Translations under genes and position numbers: made by a program | From: Pachyseris speciosa | Taxonomy: Eukaryota; Cnidaria; Anthozoa; Scleractinia; Pachyseridae | Length of the DNA stretch: 64,000 nucleotides | Direction: 5' to 3' | Assembly (NCBI GenBank): GCA_016490735.1 | Contig: JAEMWC010000037.1 | Span: 497,501 to 561,500 of the forward strand | Shown: piece after piece, positions 46,476-57,200 of the stretch | Layout: every line of letters starts with the position of its first letter | How positions within the stretch are numbered: position 1 is the first letter of the stretch | Notes under the pieces: model-generated | The model's database searches: none | The model's input: only the letters and a program-made list of their open reading frames with translations | What the model was told of the DNA's origin: nothing

Positions 46476-46897
46476 ATAGAACTGAAGTCTGCGGTACATT
46501 TCAATGACTCGAATATGGCTGCTCTAAAGACAACAGTCGAGCAAATTGCTGCTGCAGTAAAGAAGTACGAGAAGGACTTAGCGCAGCACGAAAGCGCCAT
46601 AAGCAAACTAGACGAAAGTATTTATGATCTTGAACTGAATCAAGAATCATTGGAACAGTACACTAGAAAATATAACGTTGAGATTCATGGTTTCCCTGAA
46701 CAACGTGATGAAAATTTAAAAGATATCATCAGTTCGATTGTGGATAAACTAAATGTCAATATACGCAGCCAAGATATCGACATTGTGCACCGTCTATACC
46801 GAAAGCCACCTATCATAAAGCCAATCATTGTACGCTTCTCCTCGTACACCAAGAAACGAATTTTATCAAGCTCGCTTCAGGCTACGTGAGGTTGACC

Positions 46898-47989
46898 GGG
46901 TGTAGACAAAACGTGGACCCCCCTTTCTGGACACCCTTTCTGGAGCCCCTTAATAATAATAAAATGATAAAAAATAAAAATAGAAAATTACTCTTCGCTT
47001 TGGATTTCAACTTCGGTCGGTTCATTGATAATTACAGACAGCATTATAGTAATTGCGAACAATACCACAGCCAGTTGCCATTTTCATCCCATATCGCTGA
47101 CTTTGCGTTGCTGATTTTTGTTGTTACCAAATACTTTAAAAATTTATCACAAAGGTGATTAGATAAACATTAAGTATGCAAATTGCTGTTCGCCTTTCAA
47201 CTGGCTTTCGAAGAATGTGAAATGAGCTGAAAAACTATCCTTTTTTGTTTGGATTAGAACAACACTGCAGCAAAAAGGTGAGCAATGTTTTCTTCCACGC
47301 TGACAAAATATGGTTCTGTCCTAGTGTACCGGTGCACAAGAGCCAATACAAAAGACCAAGCAATACACAACAGCTAACCAATGACTCCTAAACAAAGAAA
47401 GAACAATGGTTATTCCCTTGTGAACCGGTACACCAGGACAGAACCCAAAATATAGTCGAAAGGTTGTTCTGAAATATCGTAGAGCCGTCAAATCCGCCGA
47501 ATGCTGTGGCATCAAACATGATGTAGTGAAAAATGATCACTCTGGTTGCCTAGCACGTGACATAACTCTGCCACCGATACAAATAATAACTTTCACATTC
47601 TCCGAAAGCCAGTTGAGAGCCGAAGAGCAATTTGCATATTTAACTTCTATTTAACCTTAATTATAAAGTGTTTGGTAACAACAAAACTCAGCAAGGCAAG
47701 TCAGCGAAATTCAAAGCAAGTCTTTCACGGGAGGAAAATGGCAACTGGCTGTGGTAGTGTTCGCGATTACTGTAATTATCAACGAACCGGCCGAATTTGA
47801 AAGCTCTCTTGATGAGCACTATGAGCTCTTAGAGCAAATGGCGAAAGAAATATTGTTTAAATAAAGAAAAAAAATCCAAAGCGAATACTATTTTATTATC
47901 ATTTTATTATTTTTCAACAGAAAAATGTGGGGTCCAGAAGGGGGTCTAGAAAGAGGTCCAGAAAGGGGGGTCCACGTTTGTCTACACCC
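46898..47989. mobile_element. 1.09-kb foldback DNA element inside the LINE ORF1
   Basis: Ends GGGTGTAGACAAAACGTGGA CCCCCCTTTCTGGAC and, reversed, GGGTGTAGACAAACGTGGAC CCCCCTTTCTGGAC. Inverted similarity continues inward: CTGGCTTTCGAAGAATGTGA pairs with TCACATTCTCCGAAAGCCAG, and GATTTCAACTTCGGTCGGTT with a reversed partner near 47785. No transposase. It interrupts a coding sequence that resumes on the far side. The target duplication is not clear. Confidence 0.85.
47312..47445. repeat. Nested hairpin at the centre of the foldback element
   Basis: GGTTCTGTCCTAGTGTACCG (then GTGCACAAG) pairs with CTTGTGAACCGGTACACCAG GACAGAACC over about 30 bp. It is probably a second small element inserted near the palindrome centre. 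Confidence 0.65.
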
Positions 47990-48668
47990 AGATTGACTTT
48001 AGCAGCTTCTTTCCTGGTGAGGCCTCGCACGCCTTGTACATTAATGAGAACCTGACACCGAGAAGGAAGGAGCTCCTACCAAAGATTCTCAGGCTAAAGA
48101 ACAAAAAATCCTACCAACGTGTCTGGACCAGGGACGGTAAATTTTTTTCTACGTTGATCTGAAGGCACTAAGGCTATCAGGATTCATGAAGAGGCCGGTT
48201 TAGATAAATTAAAATAACTGAATAACCTGCTTTGCAGCAGATTATGTTTTTGCCTCTCCTGTCATCATCGTTCTGTTTGTTTATCATAACCTTCCTCTTA
48301 GCGGGGCCCTTAAAGCTTCTATGGGATAGACCTATAATTCGTTCCATTAGTCATTTTTTTCCTCCTCCTCCTGCTGAGATCAGTTTTTGCCACTCGTTTT
48401 CCAGGTCGATTATGGTCTTTTTAATTAATTTTTTTTTCGGTGTGCATGCAGTTTCTTTTTCAATCGGCTTAATTTCCCCCTCTATTGTCAGGCATATCTA
48501 CTCACTCACCCCTTTAACGCCAATTTCGGGCTTACTTTATGCTTAGCTTTTTTCAACAAGGCAACTGAATTTTGAACGTAAAGCGCAGCTCTCTGAATGT
48601 TGTTTTGGTATCTATGCTAATTCTCCCCAACTGTAGTATTATTAACACCTAGTATACAAGCGGAGCAG

Positions 48669-48675
48669 CAATAGA

Positions 48676-48706
<31 letters not shown>

Positions 48707-48766
48707 AAAGCGAGTCCTGGTGCTCATCTTTTCATATGAAAATGAGTTAAATTTGCATGTGAATGG

Positions 48767-48798
<32 letters not shown>

Positions 48799-48847
48799 GG
48801 AATCGCTTTGAAAAAGAGGCCAAATGTAATTCGGAAATGGCCTATTG
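48669..48847. mobile_element. 179-bp hairpin MITE
   Basis: CAATAGACCATTTCCGAATT ACCTTTGGCCTC ... CCTGGTGCTCATCTTTTCAT ATGAAAAT is repeated inverted on the right, ending GGAAATGGCCTATTG. The arms are about 80 bp with few mismatches and a loop of about 20 nt. It lies between the LINE ORF1 and ORF2 remnants. Confidence 0.9.
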
Positions 48848-48864
48848 TTGTTACTTTTTATTCT

Positions 48865-49595
48865 TTTACTTTCAGTGACAATAAAATTAGAATAATTTCG
48901 CTCAATGTGCGGGGCTTAGGGAATAGCAACAAAAGAAGAAAAATTTTCAACTGGCTTCGCGCCAAGGAAAGGTCAATTTACATGTTGCAAGAAGTTCATT
49001 GTTCTGCTAAAACATCTGATTTATGATTGTCAGAGTGGGGGATATTATAGTCTTTTCTGTGGTTTTTCGAGTAGAAAATCCGGCGTATATATCCTTTTCA
49101 ACAATAACTTTGAACCTGTTAAATTATTTCACAATATAGTTAGCGACAACACACCCCCTTTGATTTCGGATTTAGCTATATGGAGAAAAAGTCAATACAA
49201 CCTAAGAGGATATAAAGAGGCTACCGTTCCACGATTTTCAACACATTTCATAAAAAAAAACTCTATACAATTTTAAACTGGATCCATCATTTAGGGAATT
49301 CAGTTTTAACAGTTTATCTATTCAGTCGGTGCCGAAGACGATGTGCAATTTTATATTTTAAATTTCTGAATTTTTATGTAAATCCCTATTTAAATTCCTG
49401 AATCTCTATGTCATTTCTAAGGTTTTATATCTCAAGTACGTTTCTTAGCGTTTATTACCCAAATCATTTTATATTTTTAAATCTAGTTAAGTCTGTAATT
49501 TTCATAGATAATACACGACCCCTCAAGCATGTATTTTGCTTTAACTACTGATCGTGTTTAAATAAAGGATTTTACTTACTTACTTTACTTAACGT
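48865..49595 (+). pseudogene. LINE ORF2 start (EEP endonuclease) and 3' tail, internally deleted
   Basis: IRIISLNVRGLGNSNKRRK then FNWLRAKERSIYMLQEVHCS is the N-terminus of an apurinic-like endonuclease, with the catalytic Asn (SLN) and Glu (QE). After a frameshift near 49024 the next frame gives GGYYSLFCGFSSRKSGVYIL FNNNFE. The rest of ORF2 is missing. The copy ends about 49560-49592 with TAAATAAAGGATTTTACTTAC and a (TTAC)n tail. Together with 46476-48175 this may be one LINE with a large internal deletion. Confidence 0.7.
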
Positions 49596-49599
49596 TTTG

Positions 49600-50335
49600 A
49601 AGACTTTTATGGATGATGAGGGTCGTTATATTTTATGCAATAGTAGTATATCATGTCAATAATTATCCCCGTTTTCGCCTAGGTGATGCCTAGTTTGGCC
49701 TAGAAGTCTAGGTAAATCATTAGTATTCAAACTCCCTAGATGGATTAGGTAAAATGTCTTCCTACATACCAATAAGCGGATAGGCATACTAATGAGCGTC
49801 ACTCTAGTACAACAGTAACAACAGACTTGCCCAAACTTGCCCAATATTCGCGAACACGGACTGGTTTATCCCAAACTTTGAAATCTCTTACTCTGAAATC
49901 CTTTTCTTTTATTATCAATGGAGCAATGAAATTCTGAAATCCTTTACAATTCAGAATTACTGTCTAGGTGTCTAGGTAAATCGTTACTATCTGTCTCTCT
50001 TGCTTTCCGCTCCATCAGTCAATAGCTAATTATGCAAACATGCAGTGCCTCACATTTGCATACCAACTCTATGGTAAAGAAGCCCATGGGACAAACTTTT
50101 ACCATTCAACAACGACAATAGTCGGCCTAAGTTGTTTGGAACGATCGATATAAACACGTGAGTAATGCATGACAGGATTTTTGGGAGACAAAATATACTG
50201 TATTAGCGAATACAGAAAGATTAAAATACAGAACAAAGAAAAATCAATCAACCATGTTTTTCCCTACTGCAAAGGCAATTAAACTTTCCCTGGCCATATA
50301 TTTTCTAGTAAAGTTATGTTAGGTTATGTAAACGT
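49600..50335. other. No gene seen
   Basis: AT-rich sequence with loose local repeats of TCTAGGTAAATC (49708, 49969) and TGAAATCCTTT (49894, 49934). No coding or RNA feature can be supported. Confidence 0.4.
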
Positions 50336-50339
50336 TTTC

Positions 50340-50665
50340 CCTCCTCCTCCTCCTCCTCCTTAAGATTTCCGTACTCGCAGTTGTCGGCAAGGCAGTATAA
50401 GTCTTGAATAAAGGTGTCCACTGATTCACCAGGATTTTGCCGTCGTCGGTTGAACCGTGCTCGTTCAACAATGACTTTGCGCCGGAATGTACCGACTTGT
50501 TCCTGGCTGGATTTGCTTTGAAGGCCTGAAACGATTCGGTAGCGCTCAAAACGTCGAAGCCATTTCGGCCAAATGTCTGCTTGATTCGGGTTGTTCGCTC
50601 CTTCAAATTTAGTTATTCAAATTTACGGGCTGAGGCAGAGGAGGATTTTCGGGGTTGTCTCCCAT
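50340..50665 (-). pseudogene. Ty3/gypsy gag N-terminus, internally deleted
   Basis: An ATG at 50665 (minus) starts MGDNPENPPLPQPVNLN. After a one-base shift the strand reads KFEGANNPNQADIWPKWLRR, FERYRIVSGLQSKSSQEQV, then, past an apparent deletion, RARFNRRRQNPGESVDTFIQ and DLYCLADNCEYG. This is the retrotransposon gag layout of many animal gypsy elements (WpkW...FeRfr...SG....EeQv ... F..R.Q.pgEsvd.Fi..L..La..C.yg). The ATG-led frames here are in other frames; this one has no long ATG start. A primer-binding-like site lies just upstream. Confidence 0.75.
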
Positions 50666-50690
50666 TCTGTTTTATGGCGTTTGAAGCGTC

Positions 50691-50706
50691 AACACCGCTG
50701 CCACCA
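50691..50706 (-). other. Putative retrotransposon primer binding site
   Basis: The minus strand reads ...TACTACA|TGGTGGCAGCGGTGTT, 26 nt before the gag ATG. TGG following a CA dinucleotide is the standard LTR-end/PBS arrangement (complement of a tRNA CCA end), and TGGTGGCAGCGG is common in gypsy elements. The LTR itself would start at 50707 and run right, but I cannot define its far end. Confidence 0.5.
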
Positions 50707-50817
50707 TGTAGTATCAGCTGAGGAAGAAGACAGGCTTCGAACAACACATTGAGACTTATGCAGTATGGCCGAACTCCCTCGCTCATGGTTACATGCAATG
50801 GGAACTACATAATCCTA

Positions 50818-50930
50818 CAATTATAAGTTAAAATGTTAGAATTTGTGTAGGAATGGGGGCGGGTGAGGGGTGTGTTCCTTCAGCCAAATTATTTTAATTT
50901 TGTTTCTCTCAATACTTTTTTACCAATGAC
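50818..50930 (+). repeat. Dispersed repeat, copy 1
   Basis: AAGTTAAAATGTTAGAATTT GTGT and (G)GGGGGCGG..GAGGGGTGTGT recur at 53518-53620, followed in both by TTATTTTA-type sequence, CTCTCAATRCTTTT and TACCAATG. It may belong to the LTR next to the gag fragment. Confidence 0.6.
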
Positions 50931-51303
50931 TAGACTGAGGTCTAGTTGAGTGTCAGATTTTATGGAAGCTTTCTACAATAATTATTACATATAGTTTTGT
51001 TCTTGAAATTATTCATATATCACTGGGTCCTGAATGAGCCAGGATAATGATCGAGTAATACAAGTTGAGTTATATTGGCATGAATTTTGCATAATTAACT
51101 GATCTACAGTACGTAAACAAACTACAATCTCAGATTCGCTCATCTGACAACAGGGTCAAATTTCATTGTGAATGTTTGAAATTTTTTATTTCAAGTCTTG
51201 TTTTTGTGGGAGGGGGGAGTTTTGATTGCCAAGAAGTGTATTTTATTTGAAAATTAGGAATTCTGACTATTAATGACTAAAGGAGTATTGTTTTTTTTTT
51301 AAC

Positions 51304-52470
51304 TCCGTCACAGGGAGCAGAGGAGTCCTATCTGACCGTATTTCCAGTTAAATTCACCATACAATTGCAGCACGAATCGATGTTGTCAGATTTGAATCAC
51401 CGTACGTGATCAAACCACATACAAGTGATCGTGTTACACTGCTGTCACGCTGCTGTTGAAAGCCTATCCATGACAATGACTTTCGCTTTCCGACAATGGA
51501 AAGAGACAATGGACAAGAGACAATGGATGAAACTGAGTACCACTTGACTAGTTCAATGTGGACCGTAACATACCGGTGACCGAAACGGACATCAAGCATG
51601 CCGCATGCCAAGAGGACGTGAAATCAGCCGTTACTACTTCAAATCTCAAAACAAATGATCGTGCGGAACCATTAAAATTCGTTTCGAGAACGCATCAACA
51701 ACAAGGTAACAGACAGAAGAGTAAAAAATTGAAAGTGAAAAACAAATCGCTCGGCAAAAATTGGTGAGAATTTTCAGAATTTCTTTGCGTGCATTCTCGA
51801 GTCTGGAATCTACAACCTTGTGGAGATTCCAATAAGTCCTGATCTCTGCACCGAGTTGTCGAGCGGCGATAACATCGAATCGCTCAACTTCCTGAATGAA
51901 ATCGCTTATTATTCAAATGACAGTTATGGACTCTGTACGAATTACAATGTGAAAATGACTTCCGATCGTGCTCATAATGCATATCCTAACGACTGATGAC
52001 GTATTTCTGTCACCAGTATCCTCCGGTCCACATTGTACGAAAGCGAACCTAAAACACTTACAAAATCGCTCCCCCAAAGTTGAATTTCACGAGCTTTATG
52101 GTTAATTTCTATTTAAGGCTGAGGAGAGAATATTACTTCCACACCAATTGCTGAAAATGAGGCATTTTCATTCAAATGTTAGTGATTTATAGGCGATTCA
52201 AAATTTGACCGAAATCGCTTTCATCCCTTTTCTCTTTCTTTACTGTTAGTCACCACTAGTGATGGGCTCAGTTATTACTGTATGCGGATAAGATTTCAAC
52301 AGCAGCGTTGACAGCTACAGCGGCGTAACACGGTTGTTTGTTTGTTTGTTGTCTGATCGCGAACGTACGGTGAGTCTAACCAACAAGTTCAGTTCGCGCT
52401 GCAACTGTACGGCGAATTTAACTGGAAATACGGTCAAATAGGACTCTTCTGCTCCTTATCACTCTGTGAG
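51304..52470. mobile_element. 1.17-kb element bounded by about 75-bp inverted repeats
   Basis: Left CACAGGGAGCAGAGGAGTCC, GACCGTATTTCCAGTTAAAT, GCAGCACGAA; right (reversed) CACAGAGTGATAAGGAGCAG, GACCGTATTTCCAGTTAAAT, GCAGCGCGAA. The interior contains no recognised coding sequence. Its boundaries outside the matching arms are uncertain. Confidence 0.7.
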
Positions 52471-53517
52471 TTGTCTGTTGCATTGGGCATTTAATTAGGT
52501 TAATTGTTACTGACATCTTAATAAAAAATAGGTACCCAACGGGTACATGTGTGGGACACAGTGTTGACAATCATTGCAAACTTTGCAACTTATTAACGTT
52601 TTATTTAACGGATAACAACCCGATGACATTAATGTGGGATACCAGAGGGATCCCACGCAAAAATCGATTAATTTCGTGTTGTAGACACAAGTGACTTATT
52701 TAAAGTGAAGGCATAGACATGCAAACTGCATGGGTAGACAACATTAGTTTGCAATCTAGTGTCCATGTAGAGTGGAGTGCATTTTTTTGAAACCCTGACA
52801 CACCTAGTGGTGATTTGCAAACTTTTGAAATTCTTACATAGGATAAATATATAATTGTCAAAAGAACATTATTTTTCACTGCTGATGTTGATAATGGCAA
52901 CCAGTGAAAATGATGATATCAATGGCTTGTGCATGTGAAGTTGATGGACCCCTTCAGGTGCTACAGATACACTGTTGCATGAACCAATGTTGCAAAAAAT
53001 TCAGACTGAATTGTTGTTTTTTCTTTACACCAGGAGAAGGAAACAAACCATGTTTCAGCTATCACTTAAGTTTGACAGATTTTATTCTCAGCTACACAGG
53101 TATTTCCCAGCTAACAGTCAAGATTTTGGCCAATTCTTGCCCATCAGCCTAGATAATCTAATTCACGTCTTGGCTCAGAGACCCCTTTGATTGTGACTCG
53201 AGATAAAGGAAGAAGAGAGAAAGGAAAGGTTTGCTACCGAGACGTCTTTGGTCTGGGAACAATTGCTCAGTCAAATACCAGTATTTCCTGATCGAAAATT
53301 AGCATAGCGCCAGCATCTACTGTTCAGTAAAACAAATGCACCAAGGTAATGAACCACAAAATTTTATTTCCTCTTTGCCGAGAAGAGTAAATAAATTTAA
53401 GCTTCAATAGGTCACAGGAAAAAGTGAATTTTAAAATTTGCACTTACAAAAGAAAACAAACATATTTTTGTAAAGTACAAGCTATTTGAGATACGAAAAT
53501 ATACCAGTATTATTATT
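52471..53517. other. No gene supported
   Basis: Two overlapping frames of 82 and 71 codons (52904-53190) match no family I recognise. The remainder is AT-rich. Confidence 0.4.
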
Positions 53518-53620
53518 ACAAGTTAAAATGTTAGAATTTGTGTGGATGTGGGGGCGGAGGAGGGGTGTGTCTCTTCTTAGTTATTTTATTACTCTCAATG
53601 CTTTTATACCAATGCAGCAT
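53518..53620 (+). repeat. Dispersed repeat, copy 2
   Basis: Same orientation as 50818-50930, about 80 per cent identical by eye. If both belong to LTRs they would bracket 2.7 kb, but no internal coding sequence lies between them on this side of the gag. Confidence 0.55.
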
Positions 53621-53723
53621 CAACACAACAACTAATGCCTCGATGTATTTTTTTGCAATATGTAAAATGGTTTTGGGGGAGAGCGGAACAACACACTACT
53701 TAACAACAACACACTAAAACCGC

Positions 53724-54102
53724 CGACCGGTTAGCTCAGTGGTAGAGCACCGGACTAGCGTGCGGGAGGTCGGTGGTTCAAACCCCGGCCGGACCAACAC
53801 TCAGGGTCTTTAAATAATCGAGGAGATAGTGCTGCCTTTGTAATAACATCTGCAAATGGTTAGACTTTCTAGTCTTCTCGGATAAGGACGATAAACCGTA
53901 GGCCCAGTCTCAAAATTCTTCATAATTGATTCTGTGGGACGTAAACGAACCCACACACTGTTCGAAAAGAGTAGGGGACGTAGTTCCCGGTGTGATGGTC
54001 TATCTCTCTCTGATGATTAAATGCTCGGAGATATTAGCTGCACAAGCTACTCTAAAATCCGAGGGTAAATAATGTGATGATGATGATGATGATGATGATG
54101 AT
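53724..54102 (+). mobile_element. tRNA-derived SINE with (GAT)n tail, copy A
   Basis: Head CCGACCGGTTAGCTCAGTGG TAGAGCACCGG (A-box) and GGTGGTTCAAACCCCGG (B-box GGTTCAAACCC). The body of about 270 bp includes TCTAGTCTTCTCGGATAAGG ACGATAAACCG and GTAGGGGACGTAGTTCCCGG. It ends with (GAT)9. An inverted copy with a different tail lies at 63163-63515. The T stem does not pair as in a functional tRNA. Confidence 0.9.
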
Positions 54103-54207
54103 ACTTGAAGTATGCCTCTTGGAGCAGAGTAGAGAACCATCAGAGTCAGCCCATGTGTTAAATAAATACATCGTATGAATCTCTCGTAAAAAAGAAACGA
54201 AGCAAAA

Positions 54208-57200
54208 GTGACAGTCAACTTACATTTCAGCGATATATTCCTGTTAATTTTTATAGGAGAAGAGTTTGTTAGTGAGCATCCTGTATTGGAAAATCGCCTG
54301 TTCTTATCCGCATGCAACTCGTTCGAAACACAGCGAACTGTCCCAGAAGTTAACAACAGTGACCATTTAGAAGATCCTCAACTAATTGCAAGAGCAAGGG
54401 CAGTAGGCGTGCAGTACGAGTTTACACAATATGGTGTTGCAGAAACTGAGGATGACAGAAGAAAAAGAAAGCGACGAAATCAAAGAAGGGTATCCTATGA
54501 AGAGAGGCGGTTGCGTGAAGTTGTTGCAGATCTACCACCACCAAGTCAGGTAGAGGATAACACATACTGCGCTATACGTGCATTTGAGGTGGAGCAGATA
54601 ACTTACATGTTCAGTTGTTGTGGGGTTTGCAAGGAACGGCGATTAGATTGCAAAGGGAATGGAAACATCTGCACTCGTTTGGGCTGATGAAAACAATATG
54701 GACCCCTGAGGAGCTGTCTGGAATGTCTCTGATGCTGAGCAGATGCTGATAGCAATACTAGCACCCACTGTGCATGTACACATGTTACGGCATGGAGGTA
54801 TTGCTTCAAAGGGACATTGCATTGCATTCCCTCAGGCTGTGCAAGAACCAGCAACTAGTCTGCTGCGTCTACCAGCAGAGGTGGACATTATACGTGTGAG
54901 AAAACAGGGAAAAGACGATACCCATAAGGACTTCCGGGTTAGAAGGCACCGTGTTGAAGGAGCTCTTTGTTGGCTGAACAACCCCGCCAACAGTGACGTT
55001 GTTATTGATGGTGCTCGCATACAGAACGTGCCGTAAGATGGTGAGTTGCCCAGTTTGAGAACTGTTGAGTTTTCTGAGACAGAACATGTGGACGATCAAG
55101 GCCCAGCTCCACGGCAGTTGGTCGCTGGTGAAACAGATGGTAATGATGACTCGACAGTCTCTGGAGTTATTCTTGCTGAGCCAGGAGTGAATGTGCAAGA
55201 GCAAGTACAAGCAGCCATAAACCAAGTTGTGTCTGAACCTAGGGAAGTTGCGTCAGTTGATTGGTGCCTTGGCACAGCAACGTGTTGAATGACCAGTTAT
55301 ACCTTGGCTGACCACTGGCACATCTCCAGCATCTGAGTTCAGCACTCCTTATTTTTTAACTATGGCATTTCCTTGCTTGTTTCCTTATGGAAAGGGTGAT
55401 TTCCACAGAAACCGTCCAATTACATGTCCTGCACTGTACGAGTGGACGGAGCACTTGCTGTGGTATCAAGATGGGAGGTTTGCTCGGCACAAAGTGTGGA
55501 CGTTTGTTGTTCAGAACATGATCATGAGGAAGCGTGCCCTGGAGCAGAGTAGGTACTTTGTTGATCAGCAGCTAGATGACCCACACATAAGTGTAGCAGA
55601 CCTGCAAGAGCGATTAGCAAGTGGTTATACTTCATTCACCAACAGGCTGTTGTATTTTGGAGGGAATCTGCGTTGTACAGCTCAGTATTGGCATGAAAGA
55701 TGCAGAGAGCTTCGTGCCTTGGTTGAGTTCATGGTCAATGAAAAGCATGGATTACCTTCATGTTTCATGACTGGAAGTTGTGCAGAGTTTTACTTCACCC
55801 ACTAGGAAGATTGTTGGAACAGTACATTTTGCACACCACAGGGGATGATGTCAACCTTGCTGAAGATAGCAATGCCCTCTTCAAGGCTGTACAAGAGAAT
55901 ACTCATGTGGTGGTGAGCTACTTTGACCTACGTACCCAGTCATACCATCCGTGTCTCTGATTATTGGTACTGCTATGAATTTGCCAAGTGCCGGGACCAA
56001 ATTCATTGGCACCAACTCAGCTGGAGAGATGACAGACAGCCACACCAGCTGTTGCATGAAGCTCGTAGAGATCACTGTGGCAAAGATGAGCATGCACCGA
56101 GACTTAGCCAGTGGTCTGATGAGAACTTTGCCATGACAGCATTACACCCAGCTGGGAGTGATGAAGAAGAACAGCCAAGGAAAGACCTCTGGCCACCACC
56201 TGAGGATTCAGCTGACCTAAATTCAGATGATACGGATCCTCTGGTGAAGTTGCTCATGGAAATAGCTTCAACACAAGATGCCATGCTGGAGGATCATTTG
56301 CTTTTAGTGAATCTAGTTGGGCCGCACAGCTGTTCTGATTACTGCTTGAGGACTCATCATCCTGAGCCAGGACTGCAGCCAAGGAAACGTGTATGTCGGA
56401 TGGTGTTTGGAAGCGAGTTTCATCCTAGGAAGAAACTGAGGAAAGTAACAGAAACTGTGGAAGATCATAACGGAGCACCCCTCCTCGAGATGCCCGTGAT
56501 CATCCCCGTCTGGTTCAGCATTCTCGCTACCAAATACAGTCTTGGAGACCAAATGGGGATGTTAGCTAGATTCTTTCGAATTCTCCCCCTTGACAATCCT
56601 AGCACCGATGATATCATAGCCATAATTGACTATGTGAATGGTTATGCTTGCAAGGATAGTGAGCCCACTGGTGTAACTGCTGATCTCTTCAAGGACATGG
56701 TCAATGCTGTTGATGCAACTGATGCCGACCAAGTCACCGGCAAGTCAATGTGTGCTAAGATGCTGATAAAAGCTGTGGGAAGACGGGATATCACTGCACC
56801 TGAGGCATCGTTTGAGCTGACTGGACTAGCACTTTGGCGATGCAGCCGTTCGTTCACATACTTGTCAATGTCAGGATCAAGACGACGTGAACGGGATGGT
56901 GAGATTGCAACTGGCAGCACCCCTTTGGATAAGTACCTTGCACGACCACGGGATGAGCACTGCTCTTGGTACCATTTTGCATCCAAAAATGGTAAGGTTC
57001 ATGTGGTCAGTGGTGGTGCTACACACGCAACATGGCCGTTGAACGGGGTCTACTGCAGAACAACGCTTCTGTTGCACTGGCCAAACTGGTTTAACATTCA
57101 AGAAGTAAAGGGAGATGCTGAATCTTGGATTGATCGGATTAAGATTTTATTTCTAGCAATGAGTGCCCGTCATTTGTGAAGGCCCAAGTTGCTAAGGCAC

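Larger units (their letters stand above)
46476..48175 (+). pseudogene. LINE ORF1-like protein, split by a foldback insertion
   Basis: The frame to 46889 encodes a predicted coiled coil (AALKTTVEQIAAAVKKYEKD, then LDESIYDLELNQESLEQY) and an RRM-like part (KYNVEIHGFPEQRDEN, DIDIVHRLYRK, PIIVRFSSYTKKR). This is the layout of ORF1 proteins of L1/Tx1/CR1-type LINEs. Homology resumes after the insertion at about 47994 with DFSSFFPGEASHALYINENL, TPRRKELL and RVWTRDGKFF. The 5' end joins the Polinton remnant near 46475. Confidence 0.8.

Noticed and set aside
53724..53796. Functional tRNA gene
   Set aside because: A- and B-boxes are present but the T stem does not pair, and the sequence continues into a SINE body that is repeated at 63.2-63.5 kb.
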